Source: Arthrobacter sp. ISL-5 (GTDB lineage Bacteria; Actinomycetota; Actinomycetes; Actinomycetales; Micrococcaceae). Taken from it: DNA of 64,000 bases. The notes under the pieces were generated by a model. The model did no database searches. It saw only the letters and a program-made list of their open reading frames with translations, and was not told where the DNA came from. Positions 54,158 through 61,835 of the stretch are shown here, piece by piece (position 1 is the stretch's first letter; each line of letters starts with the position of its first letter). A program made the position numbers and the translations under genes. Location: assembly GCF_018613835.1 (NCBI RefSeq), contig NZ_JAGGPM010000045.1, positions 1 through 64,000 of the forward strand, in the 5' to 3' direction.

Positions 54158-54789
54158 CAGCGTGTCCCTTCGGAGGCCTGCTTGAGGACGGGCTGGTCCG
54201 CCCAGCGCGGCCCGAAGCCGCGGATGATGATGGTGCGGGGCTCGTCGTCGTCGTCCGTGTCGAAGTCCAGGACCGCCTCTGGTGCCGCGCCACCGGTTGG
54301 GTTGCCATCAAGTGGGCTGACGCCGGCCGCGTGGGCGGCCGCCGCGCCGCCGATGGAGCGGTGCAGCTCCACCTCGAGCCGGCTCTCGCTCAGGTGTTCC
54401 ACCCGGTCGCGTCCCCACTCCACCACGGTGACCGAGGAGTCCAGCGTGTTTTCCAGGTCGATGTCGTCAATTTCCGACGCCGATCCCAGCCGGTAGGCGT
54501 CGACGTGGACCAGGTCGGGGCCGCCTGGGCGGGGCCCGTCGGGGAGGTTCGGGTGGATGCGCACCAGCACGAACGTGGGCGAGATGATCCCCTCGCGCAC
54601 GCCCAGGCCCTCGCCGAGGCCCTGCGTGAACGTCGTCTTGCCGGCGCCGAGTTCGCCGGTGAGGACCAGCAGGTCCCCCGCGCGAAGCAGCTCCGCCAGC
54701 GCCGCGCCCAGCGCGTGGGTCTGCTCCGCCGTCGAGACCCTCAGGGTCTGGACCCAGAGGGGCGCGGTGCCGGCCGCCGGAAGGTTCAC
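54157..54789 (-). CDS. tsaE: t6A synthesis ATPase TsaE
   Basis: The 210-residue protein has Walker A VLTGELGAGKTTFTQGLGEG, the switch region IISPTFVLVRIHP and LVHVDAYRLG, and the late motif VVEWGRDRVEHLSESRLEVE. It stimulates the TsaBD complex by ATP binding. The C-terminal 60 residues, with a DTDDDDEP acidic run, extend beyond the usual 150 to 160. The start overlaps the alr stop by ATGA. Confidence 0.95.
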   Translation of the reverse strand: MNLPAAGTAPLWVQTLRVSTAEQTHALGAALAELLRAGDLLVLTGELGAGKTTFTQGLGEGLGVREGIISPTFVLVRIHPNLPDGPRPGGPDLVHVDAYRLGSASEIDDIDLENTLDSSVTVVEWGRDRVEHLSESRLEVELHRSIGGAAAAHAAGVSPLDGNPTGGAAPEAVLDFDTDDDDEPRTIIIRGFGPRWADQPVLKQASEGTR

Positions 54790-56021
54790 GGCGCGAGCGA
54801 TTCGTCGACGGCCGTTTCGTTGACGGGCGTTTCGTTGACGTAGGTCCGCGGGACTCGCGGGCTGATGCGGGTCACGATCTCGTAGTTGTTGGTGCCGGCG
54901 GCGCGGGCCCAGTCGTCCGCGGTGGGGCCGCCGTCGGCGCCGTCGCCAAAGAGCTCCGCCTCGGCTCCGAGGACGCTGTGCCCGCCGGCGGAGACGTGCC
55001 GGGGGCCGAGGTCGATCACCATCTGGTCCATGGCGATCCTGCCCACCACCGGGTAGGTTACGCCTTCCACGCGCACCGGGCCGCCGGTGGCCACGCGCGG
55101 GACGCCGTCCGCGTAGCCCATCGGGATCAGTCCCAGCGTGCTGGCGCCGGAGGTGCGGTAGTTGAAGCCGTACGAAACGCCCTGGCCGGCCGGCACGTCC
55201 TTGCAGTGGGCCACCACCGTGCGCAGGGTCATGGCCGGGCGGAGGCCCAGTTCAGCGGGCGTCTGCCCCACGAACGGCGACAGTCCGTAGATGCCCAGTC
55301 CTACCCTGACGAGGTCGAAATGCGTGTCCGGCCGGGACAGCGTGGCCGGGGTGTTGGCCAGGTGCCGGACTTCCGGGTCCACGCCGGCGTCCTCGGCGAT
55401 GGCGAGGACTTCGCGGAACGCGGCGAGCTGCTCATCCGTTTCCGGGCGTTCGGGTTCGTCGGCGACCGCGAGGTGCGAGAAGATGCCCACCACGCGCAGC
55501 AGTCCCTCGTCCTGGTACTCCATGGCCTCGCCCACCAGACGGTCCCACTGTTCCACGGTGGCGCCGTTCCGCCCGAGGCCGGTGTCCACCTTCAGGTGGA
55601 TGCGTGCCGGCCGCTCCTGTTCGCGGGCGGCAGCCACGATCCGTTCCAGCTCCCAGCCGGAGCACCCGATGTCGACGCCGGCGGCCACCGCCGCGCCGAA
55701 GTTGCTTTCCGCCGTGTGCAGCCACGCAAGCAGCGGCGCTTCGATGCCGGCGGCGCGGAGGGCCAGGGCTTCGGAAATATGCGCCACGCCCAGCCAGCCG
55801 GCTCCCGCTTCGAGGGCGGCGCGCGCCACGGGCACCGCGCCGTGACCGTAGGCGTCCGCCTTCACCACCGCCATGACCTGCGCCGGCGAAGCGGCGGCGG
55901 TTAGGCGCCGGACGTTGTGGCGGATGGCCTCGAGGTCAATGACGGCGGACCGTTCATAGGACGGCGGCCGGACGGCGCCTGATACAGGCTGGAGGTCTCC
56001 TGTTGCTGCTGGATAAGTCAC
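54786..56021 (-). CDS. alr: Alanine racemase
   Basis: The 411-residue PLP enzyme makes D-alanine for peptidoglycan. The PLP lysine is in VMAVVKADAYGHGAVPVARA. VDTGLGRNGATVEQW, LVRVGLGIYGLSPF and the catalytic tyrosine loop in VSYGFNYRTSGAS complete the family pattern, and GRIAMDQMVIDLG lies in the beta-domain. It leads the five-gene tsa cluster. The start is GTG; TAGAAT ends seven bases before it, the best -10 match in this window. Confidence 0.95.
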   Translation of the reverse strand: MTYPAATGDLQPVSGAVRPPSYERSAVIDLEAIRHNVRRLTAAASPAQVMAVVKADAYGHGAVPVARAALEAGAGWLGVAHISEALALRAAGIEAPLLAWLHTAESNFGAAVAAGVDIGCSGWELERIVAAAREQERPARIHLKVDTGLGRNGATVEQWDRLVGEAMEYQDEGLLRVVGIFSHLAVADEPERPETDEQLAAFREVLAIAEDAGVDPEVRHLANTPATLSRPDTHFDLVRVGLGIYGLSPFVGQTPAELGLRPAMTLRTVVAHCKDVPAGQGVSYGFNYRTSGASTLGLIPMGYADGVPRVATGGPVRVEGVTYPVVGRIAMDQMVIDLGPRHVSAGGHSVLGAEAELFGDGADGGPTADDWARAAGTNNYEIVTRISPRVPRTYVNETPVNETAVDESLAP

Positions 56022-56028
56022 TCTACTG

Positions 56029-56034
56029 ATTCTA
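56029..56034 (-). promoter_or_regulatory. -10 hexamer of alr and the tsa cluster (leaderless type)
   Basis: TAGAAT on the minus strand ends seven bases before the alr GTG. It should drive alr-tsaE-tsaB-rimI-tsaD as one transcript. Confidence 0.65.
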
Positions 56035-56090
56035 ATGCTGGCGTTGCGGGCCGGATAATTCCCTGGAAACGGGATGTGACTCGGGACGGG

Positions 56091-57182
56091 TCAGGCGTCC
56101 GAGAGGTGCGCGATGGTGGCCGCCGCCCTCCGCTGGGCTTCCGGTGGCACGTCCCGGACGATGTCCGCGAGGAACGCGTAGCGGCGCAGCCACTGGCTGC
56201 CGCGGCGTTCCGGACGGGCGTTGGCGCGCTTCCACCAGTCGGCGATGTCGCCCCAGCCCGGCGCGGCGAGGGATCCGCCCACCTCCTGCACGGCCAGCGC
56301 GGCGCAGAGGTTGGCGAACCGCAGCCGGTCTCCCAGCGGCCACCCCGCCAGGCAGCCGACGACGAACGCCGCCCCGAAGCAGTCCCCGGCCCCCGTGGGA
56401 TCGTAGGCCGCCACCGGCAGGGACGGCACCCATTCCTCCTCGCCCGTTTCGGAGTCCACGGCCATGGATCCCTGCTGGCCCAGCGTCACCACCGCCACGG
56501 GCACGCGGTCCGCGAGGGAGTACAGGGCGGCCCAGGGATCGCCCTTGCCCGTGAAGGCCATGGCCTCGCGCTGGTTGGGCATGAAGGCATGGAAGTAGCG
56601 CAGGTTCTCCAGCCGCGCCTGTGACCATTCGCCGCTGGGGTCCCAGCCCACGTCGCCGAACAGCTTCACGCCCGCGCCGTGGGCCTCAAGGGCCCACGGT
56701 TCCAGCTCGTGGCCAAGGTCCGCCACCGCGGCCAGCGCGGGAGGCGGCCGGCCGATCAGCTCGGACGACGACACGGGCGCGGGATGCCCGTGGGTGACCA
56801 TGGAGCGGTCGTGGTTGACGCTCAGGGAGATCGTCACCGGCGAATGCCACCCCGGAACCCGCCGGGACAGGGACAGGTCCACGTGCTCCTGCCCTGCGAG
56901 GATTTTCCAGTTGTAGTCCCCGTAGCCGTCATCGCCGAAGGCGGCCGCCAGCCCGGTCCGGAGCCCCAGCCGGGCAGCCGCAATGGCCTGGTTGGCCACG
57001 CCGCCGGGGCAGCTTCCCATCCCCTCGCTCCAGATTTCGGTTCCGGGTTCGGGCGCATGCGGCAGCCCCGTGAAGATAATGTCCTGAAACACCGTTCCGG
57101 CCAGCAGCAGGTCAAATCCTCCGGCCGACGGCGTGCGGACGGCAGACAGCGGATCGAAGCGGCGTGCGGGAATCGCATCCAT
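56091..57182 (-). CDS. PfkB-family carbohydrate kinase
   Basis: The ATG at 57182 gives 363 residues. The much longer open frame extending to 58724 is antisense to the GH4 gene and is not used. PfkB signatures are MGSCPGGVANQAIAAARLGL near the substrate site and the ATP/anion-hole motif AAYDPTGAGDCFGAAFVVGC with the catalytic Asp. The middle region (FMPNQREAMAFTG, VAVVTLGQQGSMAVD) is also canonical. It phosphorylates a sugar or nucleoside. It is divergent from a 6-phospho-glycosidase-type gene. TAATGT ends seven bases before the start. Confidence 0.9.
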   Translation of the reverse strand: MDAIPARRFDPLSAVRTPSAGGFDLLLAGTVFQDIIFTGLPHAPEPGTEIWSEGMGSCPGGVANQAIAAARLGLRTGLAAAFGDDGYGDYNWKILAGQEHVDLSLSRRVPGWHSPVTISLSVNHDRSMVTHGHPAPVSSSELIGRPPPALAAVADLGHELEPWALEAHGAGVKLFGDVGWDPSGEWSQARLENLRYFHAFMPNQREAMAFTGKGDPWAALYSLADRVPVAVVTLGQQGSMAVDSETGEEEWVPSLPVAAYDPTGAGDCFGAAFVVGCLAGWPLGDRLRFANLCAALAVQEVGGSLAAPGWGDIADWWKRANARPERRGSQWLRRYAFLADIVRDVPPEAQRRAAATIAHLSDA

Positions 57183-57189
57183 GTTCGGC

Positions 57190-57195
57190 ACATTA
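57190..57195 (-). promoter_or_regulatory. -10 hexamer of the PfkB kinase gene (leaderless type)
   Basis: TAATGT on the minus strand ends seven bases before the ATG at 57182. Confidence 0.5.
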
Positions 57196-57325
57196 CGCTG
57201 TGGGCCTTGTGGTTGAAACCCCGAGATCTGGGGGTGCGGCCGGTCCGGCAGAGTCTGCGGCCGGTCCGAGACGGCTCGGACGGTGGGTGGGCATGGAGGA
57301 TGGGCGCGCAGAGGGTGACTGCGCA

Positions 57326-57331
57326 TAGACT
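57326..57331 (+). promoter_or_regulatory. -10 hexamer of the GH4 gene (leaderless type)
   Basis: TAGACT ends seven bases before the ATG at 57339, giving the same arrangement as the divergent kinase gene. Confidence 0.6.
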
Positions 57332-57338
57332 CCTTGCC

Positions 57339-58823
57339 ATGCGGCTCATGATCGCCGGTGGCGGCGGATTCCGGGTTCCCCTGGTGTACCGGGCGCTCTG
57401 CTCGGGGCCATATGCCGGCCTGGTCCGCGAGCTGGTGCTCTACGACGTCGATCCCGGACGCCTGGCCGCCATCAGCGCCGTGCTGCGGTCCCTCGCAGGG
57501 GCGGCCACCGCGCCGAACGGAAGCTCCGCCGTCGGGCTGCCCCCCAAAGTCATTGCCACCACGTCGCTCAGCGAAGCGCTCACGGGAACGGATACGGTGT
57601 TTGCGGCGATCCGTCCGGGCGGAACAGCCGGCCGGATCGCGGATGAACGCGTCGCCCAGGACCTCGGGCTCCTGGGACAGGAAACCACCGGCGCAGGCGG
57701 CATTTCCTACGCGCTGCGCTCCATCCCCGCCATGCTGGGGCTGGCGCGCGAAATGCGGAAGCACTGCCCCGACGCCTGGCTGATCAACTTCACCAACCCG
57801 GCGGGCATGGTCACCGAGGCCCTGGTGCCCGTGCTGGGCCGGAAGGTCATCGGAATCTGCGATTCCGCGAGCGCGCTCGTCCACCGTGCGGCCCGCGCTG
57901 CCGGTGTTCCGCTGCCGGCCGGAAGGCTCGACGGCGTGGGCTACTACGGCCTGAACCACCTCGGCTGGCTGTACCGGCTCGAGTCCTGCGGGCGAGATGT
58001 CCTGCCGGACCTGCTGGCGGACGCCGACGCGCTGGCCGGCTTCGAGGAGGGCCGCCTGTTTCCGCAGCCCTTCCTTCGGGAGCTGGGCGTCCTGCCCAAC
58101 GAGTACCTCTTCTACTACTACGAGACGTCCCGGGCGGCCTCTGCCATGCGCGCCCAGGGCATGACGCGCGGCGAGTCCATCCACGGGCAGCAGGCGGAGC
58201 TGTATCCGCGGCTGGCTGAGGCCGGGGATGCGGCGTTCAGCCTGTGGGATGCCGCCCGCAGGTCGCGCGAGGAGGGCTACCTGGCCGAGGCCCGGACCGC
58301 CGGCGAGGCGCGCGATGCGGAGGACCTCGCGGGCGGCGGCTACGAACAGGTGGCGCTGGCCGTGATGCGGGCGCTGGCCGGCGGCGGGGCGGGTGACCGC
58401 GGAGGCGCGGGTGACGGGGCCTCCGCGGTCAGCGGGGACTCTGCGGGCAGCAGGGTCGGCAGCACTGAGCTGATCCTCAACACCCCGAACTCGGCCGTCA
58501 CTGGGTCCGGCCCCGCAGAGCCGGCGATCCCCGGGCTGCCGGGGGACGCCGTCGTCGAAGTTCCCTGCACGGTGACGTCCGACGGCGCCGTACCGCTGGC
58601 GCAGGACCGTCCTGCCGGGCCGCAGCTGAGCCTCATGCAGCGCGTGAAGCGCGTGGAGATCCTCACCGTCCGCGCTGCTGGGCACGGCGAGCGCGCTGCG
58701 GCGCTGGAGGCCTTCGCCGAACACCCGCTGATCGGTTCGGCGAAGCTGGCCGCAGCTCTCCTCAGGGGGTACGAGGCAGCCTTCCCCGGACTGGCCGGGC
58801 TGTGGAAGAGGCCCGCAGGATAG
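57339..58823 (+). CDS. Glycoside hydrolase family 4, 6-phospho-beta-glucosidase-like
   Basis: The 494-residue enzyme starts with the NAD-binding motif MIAGGGGFRVPLVYRALCSG. GH4 enzymes use NAD+ and a metal to cleave phosphorylated glycosides. Family marks here are INFTNPAGMVTEALVPVLG, KVIGICDSASALV with the metal-binding cysteine, and GVGYYGLNHLGWLYRLE with the histidine. NEYLFYYYETSRA is also typical. A low-complexity Gly/Ala/Ser insertion (about residues 347-375) interrupts the C-terminal domain. Pairing with a divergent sugar kinase suggests a shared pathway in which a glycoside is phosphorylated and then hydrolysed. Confidence 0.9.
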   Translation: MRLMIAGGGGFRVPLVYRALCSGPYAGLVRELVLYDVDPGRLAAISAVLRSLAGAATAPNGSSAVGLPPKVIATTSLSEALTGTDTVFAAIRPGGTAGRIADERVAQDLGLLGQETTGAGGISYALRSIPAMLGLAREMRKHCPDAWLINFTNPAGMVTEALVPVLGRKVIGICDSASALVHRAARAAGVPLPAGRLDGVGYYGLNHLGWLYRLESCGRDVLPDLLADADALAGFEEGRLFPQPFLRELGVLPNEYLFYYYETSRAASAMRAQGMTRGESIHGQQAELYPRLAEAGDAAFSLWDAARRSREEGYLAEARTAGEARDAEDLAGGGYEQVALAVMRALAGGGAGDRGGAGDGASAVSGDSAGSRVGSTELILNTPNSAVTGSGPAEPAIPGLPGDAVVEVPCTVTSDGAVPLAQDRPAGPQLSLMQRVKRVEILTVRAAGHGERAAALEAFAEHPLIGSAKLAAALLRGYEAAFPGLAGLWKRPAG

Positions 58824-58841
58824 GAGCCGGGCCGCCGGCAG

Positions 58842-59240
58842 TTAACCGGGGTGTGCTGCTTTCCGGGAGGATTGCGCCATGATGTCCTCGGCGTGCTGGG
58901 CGATCCAGGCGACCAGGGGCAGCATCAGTGCGGCAAGGTCGCGCCCGCTGTCCGTGAGGCTGTAGTCGACCCGCGGAGGGATGATCGGCTGCGCGTCGCG
59001 CCGGACGAATCCGTCTCCTTCGAGCGTCTTGAGGGTTTGGGCGAGCATCTTCTCGCTGATGCCTTCGGCCCGCCGGCGCAGCTCGCTCCAGCGTTGCGGA
59101 CCTTCGGCCAGCGCGACGAGGATCAGGACGCCCCACTTGCTGGTGACGTGGTCGAGGACGGTCCTGCTTGGACAGCCCGCAGGGAAAATACCGTCCGCAA
59201 AGGGGAAAACAGGCGTACTGGGCTGGGTACTTACCTTCAT
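58842..59240 (-). CDS. HxlR-family winged-helix transcriptional regulator
   Basis: The 132-residue protein shows the HxlR pattern: CPSRTVLDHVTSKWGVLILV, RWSELRRRAEGISEKMLAQT as the recognition region, and DGFVRRDAQPIIPPRVDYSL in the wing. A single cysteine before the HTH often acts as the redox or quinone sensor in this family. The divergent gene encodes a quinone- or NAD(P)H-dependent reductase, the classic HxlR target. TAAGGT ends six bases before the ATG. Arms AGTAC and GTACT lie over this promoter. Confidence 0.92.
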   Translation of the reverse strand: MKVSTQPSTPVFPFADGIFPAGCPSRTVLDHVTSKWGVLILVALAEGPQRWSELRRRAEGISEKMLAQTLKTLEGDGFVRRDAQPIIPPRVDYSLTDSGRDLAALMLPLVAWIAQHAEDIMAQSSRKAAHPG

Positions 59241-59243
59241 ACC

Positions 59244-59268
59244 AGTACCTTACCTTTAAGTGCGTACT
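59244..59268. promoter_or_regulatory. Candidate HxlR operator
   Basis: AGTAC (59244-59248) and GTACT (59264-59268) form an inverted pair with a 15-base spacer, directly over the regulator's own -10 box. A further GTACTTACC lies inside the start of the gene near 59228. HxlR-type repressors commonly bind such spaced GTACT-like arms. Confidence 0.4.
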
Positions 59269-59342
59269 CTCTTTTGGGAAGTAATGACGCGGGCACGCGG
59301 TTGGCACCTGTGACAGTCACTCCACGGATGAAAGGGAAAACC

Positions 59343-60215
59343 ATGACTATTGTTATCACCGGCGCTACTGGGCGCCTCGGCCGCCTCGTTGTTGAAGCAC
59401 TCCTCGACCACAACGTACCCGCCGGCCAGATCGTGGCCGCCGGCCGGGATCTCGCCAAGATTGCCGACCTCGCGGAGCGCGGCGTCCAGGTCCGCCCGAT
59501 CGACTACAGCGACCCCGATTCCCTGCGCCTGGCCTTCCAGGGCGCCGAGAAGGTGCTGCTGGTCTCCGGGAGCGAGGCCGGCCAGCGCATCGAGCAGCAC
59601 CGGAACGCCATCAATGCAGCCAAGGAGGCTGGCGTCGGGCTGATCGCCTACACCAGCGTCGCCAACGCAGACAGCACCGGCATGCAACTGGCAGCCGAAC
59701 ACCAGGCCACGGAGGAGGCCCTCCGGGACTCCGGCGTGCCGTTCACTCTGCTCCGCAACAGCTGGTACCTGGAGAACTACACCGACCAGCTTGCCGTGCA
59801 GCTCCAGTACGGCGCGGTGCTTGGCAGCGCCGGTGACGGACGGGTCAGTGCCGCCACCCGGGCCGACTACGCCCAGGCCGCCGCAGCCGTGCTCCTCAAG
59901 GAGGGCCAGGCCGGAAAGGTGTACGAGCTCGGGGGCGACGAGCCGTTCACCCTCAGCGAGCTCGCCGGGGAGGTCAGCGCGGCCTCGGGCCAGCCGGTGA
60001 TTTATCAGGATCTGCCGGCGGAGCAGTACACGCAGGCGCTGGTGGAAGCCGGGCTGCCGGAGTTCTACGCGGCCATCCTGGCGGACAGCGACCTCGGCCT
60101 CGCACGCGGCGAGCTGCTGGTGACCAGCGGGGATCTCAGCTCACTCATCGGACGGCCCGCCACCCCGATGCGCGAGGCCGTGCAGGCAGCCGTGCGGAGT
60201 CACCGCGGCGCCTGA
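59343..60215 (+). CDS. NmrA-type NAD(P)H-binding reductase, QorB-like
   Basis: The ATG at 59343 follows AAAGGGAAA and gives 290 residues. The Rossmann start is MTIVITGATGRLGRLVVEAL and VAAGRDLAKIADLAERGVQV. VLLVSGSEAGQRIEQHRNAI and IAYTSVANADSTGMQLAAEH follow, then PFTLLRNSWYLENYTDQLAV, which together match NAD(P)H:quinone oxidoreductase 2 (QorB). It reduces quinones or reactive electrophiles. The divergent HxlR regulator probably senses the same compounds. Confidence 0.9.
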   Translation: MTIVITGATGRLGRLVVEALLDHNVPAGQIVAAGRDLAKIADLAERGVQVRPIDYSDPDSLRLAFQGAEKVLLVSGSEAGQRIEQHRNAINAAKEAGVGLIAYTSVANADSTGMQLAAEHQATEEALRDSGVPFTLLRNSWYLENYTDQLAVQLQYGAVLGSAGDGRVSAATRADYAQAAAAVLLKEGQAGKVYELGGDEPFTLSELAGEVSAASGQPVIYQDLPAEQYTQALVEAGLPEFYAAILADSDLGLARGELLVTSGDLSSLIGRPATPMREAVQAAVRSHRGA

Positions 60216-60250
60216 GCCCGCCTCGTTTCGCACCGTCCACGCGGCGCGGT

Positions 60251-60295
60251 GCCCTGACAGGCGGCGCCCTGACAGGCGGCGCCCTGACAGTCGGC
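60251..60295. repeat. 15-bp tandem repeat, three copies
   Basis: GCCCTGACAGGCGGC occurs twice in a row and a third copy has one change (GCCCTGACAGTCGGC), at 60251, 60266 and 60281. It lies between two convergent genes. It may be a slippage product or affect termination. Confidence 0.8.
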
Positions 60296-60370
60296 GAAAG
60301 AGGGCAATGGCCGCGGGAGGCTTGATCCTCTCGCTGCCATTCTGCCCTTGCGCTGCTGGGGCCGGCTCGT

Positions 60371-61645
60371 TCAGGACGGTTCGGCGGCCAGGATCGTGTC
60401 CAGCTCGTCGATGAGCCCGTCCACGCCAGGCGAAGCGGCGATCGCTGCGCCGATCCGCCTGCTGCCGGCCTGGTATCGCGGATCGTCCAGGACCTCGCGA
60501 ACGGCGTTCCGGATGGCAGAGGGAGCCGGCCGCCCTGTCTTGAGGTTTATCCCTGCGCCGGCCCAGGCCACCCTGGCCGCTCCCTCGGGCTTGTCTTCGG
60601 TGTCGCCCGCGACAACGATGGGCACGCCGTTTTCCATCGCGTAGTGCAGTCCGCCGTATCCGCCGTTCGTGATGTAAACGGCGACCTTCGGTAGGAGTTC
60701 GGCGTCCGGTAGGAACTCGGCGGCGCGCGCGTTGGCCGGGAGCGGCGGCAGGGCGGACAGGGGACGCCGGCCGGTGCTGACCACCACCATGACGTCCTCC
60801 TCGGCCAGCGCTTCGAGCGTCGGAACGACCAAGGCCGTAAAGTCTTCGTTCGAGACAGTCCCCTGCGTCACGTAGGCAATTGGACGCGAGCCGTCGAGAT
60901 CGCCCCACCAGGCCGGCTTCGCACTTTCCGTGGCTGCATTCCGGGACATTGGCCCGAAAAAGCGCAGGTTGTCCGGCGCATCGGATCTTGGGTATTCAAA
61001 CTCCGGCACGGTGAACTGGGCGATGAGTTCGGCGCGGCGGGTCCAGTCCAGGATGAACAGACCGTCTTTCTCCGCTCCCACCAGCTCGCGCATGAGGGAG
61101 TCGACCTGCCGCTGGCTGTCCCGCAGCACAACGTTCATGACCAGCCAGTTCAGCGCCCTGTTCCGCAGACGGGACCCGCGCCCGCTTCCCGGCGGCAGCC
61201 CCATGCCGTACGGCGCGCAATCCTGGCTGGACAGGGTCAGCGGCAAAATGCCGCACGCGATTACGGCAGGACGCGTTTCGCGGGGCAGCCGTGTAAGGGC
61301 CGCCGCCCCGACAAAGGTCACCTCGGCGAGCACGGCGTCGGCCGGTTCGGCGGCGATGGCCGCCGCCAAGGGCTCGTATTGGCCGCGCGCCGGATCGATC
61401 ACGAGCGCGCGCACCCCCTCACGCACAGCGGCAACGCCCGTGGCGGTGCTGGCCTGGGGCGGCGGATACTCGGCCCCCTTGCCGAGCGGAAGAAACTCCG
61501 CCCCCACTGCGCGGACAGCGTCCTCGTATGCGGGGCCGGTCAGGAACCGCACCCGGTGCCCGCGGGAGATCAGATGCCGCGCGACCCCCAGCATCGGTGA
61601 GACGTGCCCGTCGTGCGGTCCGCTGCAAACAATGATGGAGGCCAT
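60371..61645 (-). CDS. UGT/MGT-type glycosyltransferase (GT1-like)
   Basis: The 424-residue protein starts MASIIVCSGPHDGHVSPMLG, the typical acceptor-domain opening with the catalytic histidine region, followed by HLISRGHRVRFLTGPAYEDA. The C-terminal nucleotide-sugar domain has VAYVTQGTVSNEDFTALVVP and the loop AVYITNGGYGGLHYAMENGV plus VVAGDTEDKPEGAARVAWAG, which resemble the UGT signature. Such enzymes glycosylate small hydrophobic molecules such as macrolides, flavonoids or lipids. The acceptor is unknown. TAAGCT ends six bases before the ATG. Confidence 0.9.
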   Translation of the reverse strand: MASIIVCSGPHDGHVSPMLGVARHLISRGHRVRFLTGPAYEDAVRAVGAEFLPLGKGAEYPPPQASTATGVAAVREGVRALVIDPARGQYEPLAAAIAAEPADAVLAEVTFVGAAALTRLPRETRPAVIACGILPLTLSSQDCAPYGMGLPPGSGRGSRLRNRALNWLVMNVVLRDSQRQVDSLMRELVGAEKDGLFILDWTRRAELIAQFTVPEFEYPRSDAPDNLRFFGPMSRNAATESAKPAWWGDLDGSRPIAYVTQGTVSNEDFTALVVPTLEALAEEDVMVVVSTGRRPLSALPPLPANARAAEFLPDAELLPKVAVYITNGGYGGLHYAMENGVPIVVAGDTEDKPEGAARVAWAGAGINLKTGRPAPSAIRNAVREVLDDPRYQAGSRRIGAAIAASPGVDGLIDELDTILAAEPS

Positions 61646-61651
61646 GGTTGG

Positions 61652-61657
61652 AGCTTA
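61652..61657 (-). promoter_or_regulatory. -10 hexamer of the glycosyltransferase gene (leaderless type)
   Basis: TAAGCT on the minus strand ends six bases before the ATG at 61645. Confidence 0.5.
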
Positions 61658-61659
61658 GG

Positions 61660-61835
61660 GTGCCGGCTCTACCCCGTCTACCAATCCGGCGGCCCAATGT
61701 GGTGGCCTACCGGGAGGTCCGCGCCAGCGGGTGCATCGCCGTCGGGTCTGAACTGTGGTTCACAGCCAGCCATGGCGCAGGGAGGCCCACAGGCGAGACC
61801 CTCTGCCAATGGCCCAGGCTTGGCGGCGCCTTTTA
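61660..61835. other. Intergenic stretch with an open but unsupported frame
   Basis: A plus-strand frame with high-GC third positions (for example VVAYREVRASGCIAVG, then GGAFYYGAERVPASV) crosses this gap and then runs antisense through the end of the metallophosphoesterase gene. It has no ribosome site. It may be a piece of a displaced gene or a shadow frame. Confidence 0.25.

Noticed and set aside
56091..58724. An 877-aa minus-strand open frame covering the whole PfkB and GH4 region
   Set aside because: Only the last 363 residues are a protein (PfkB). The upstream part is antisense to the GH4 gene, which has clear motifs, and a -10 box and start codon for PfkB lie at 57182-57195.
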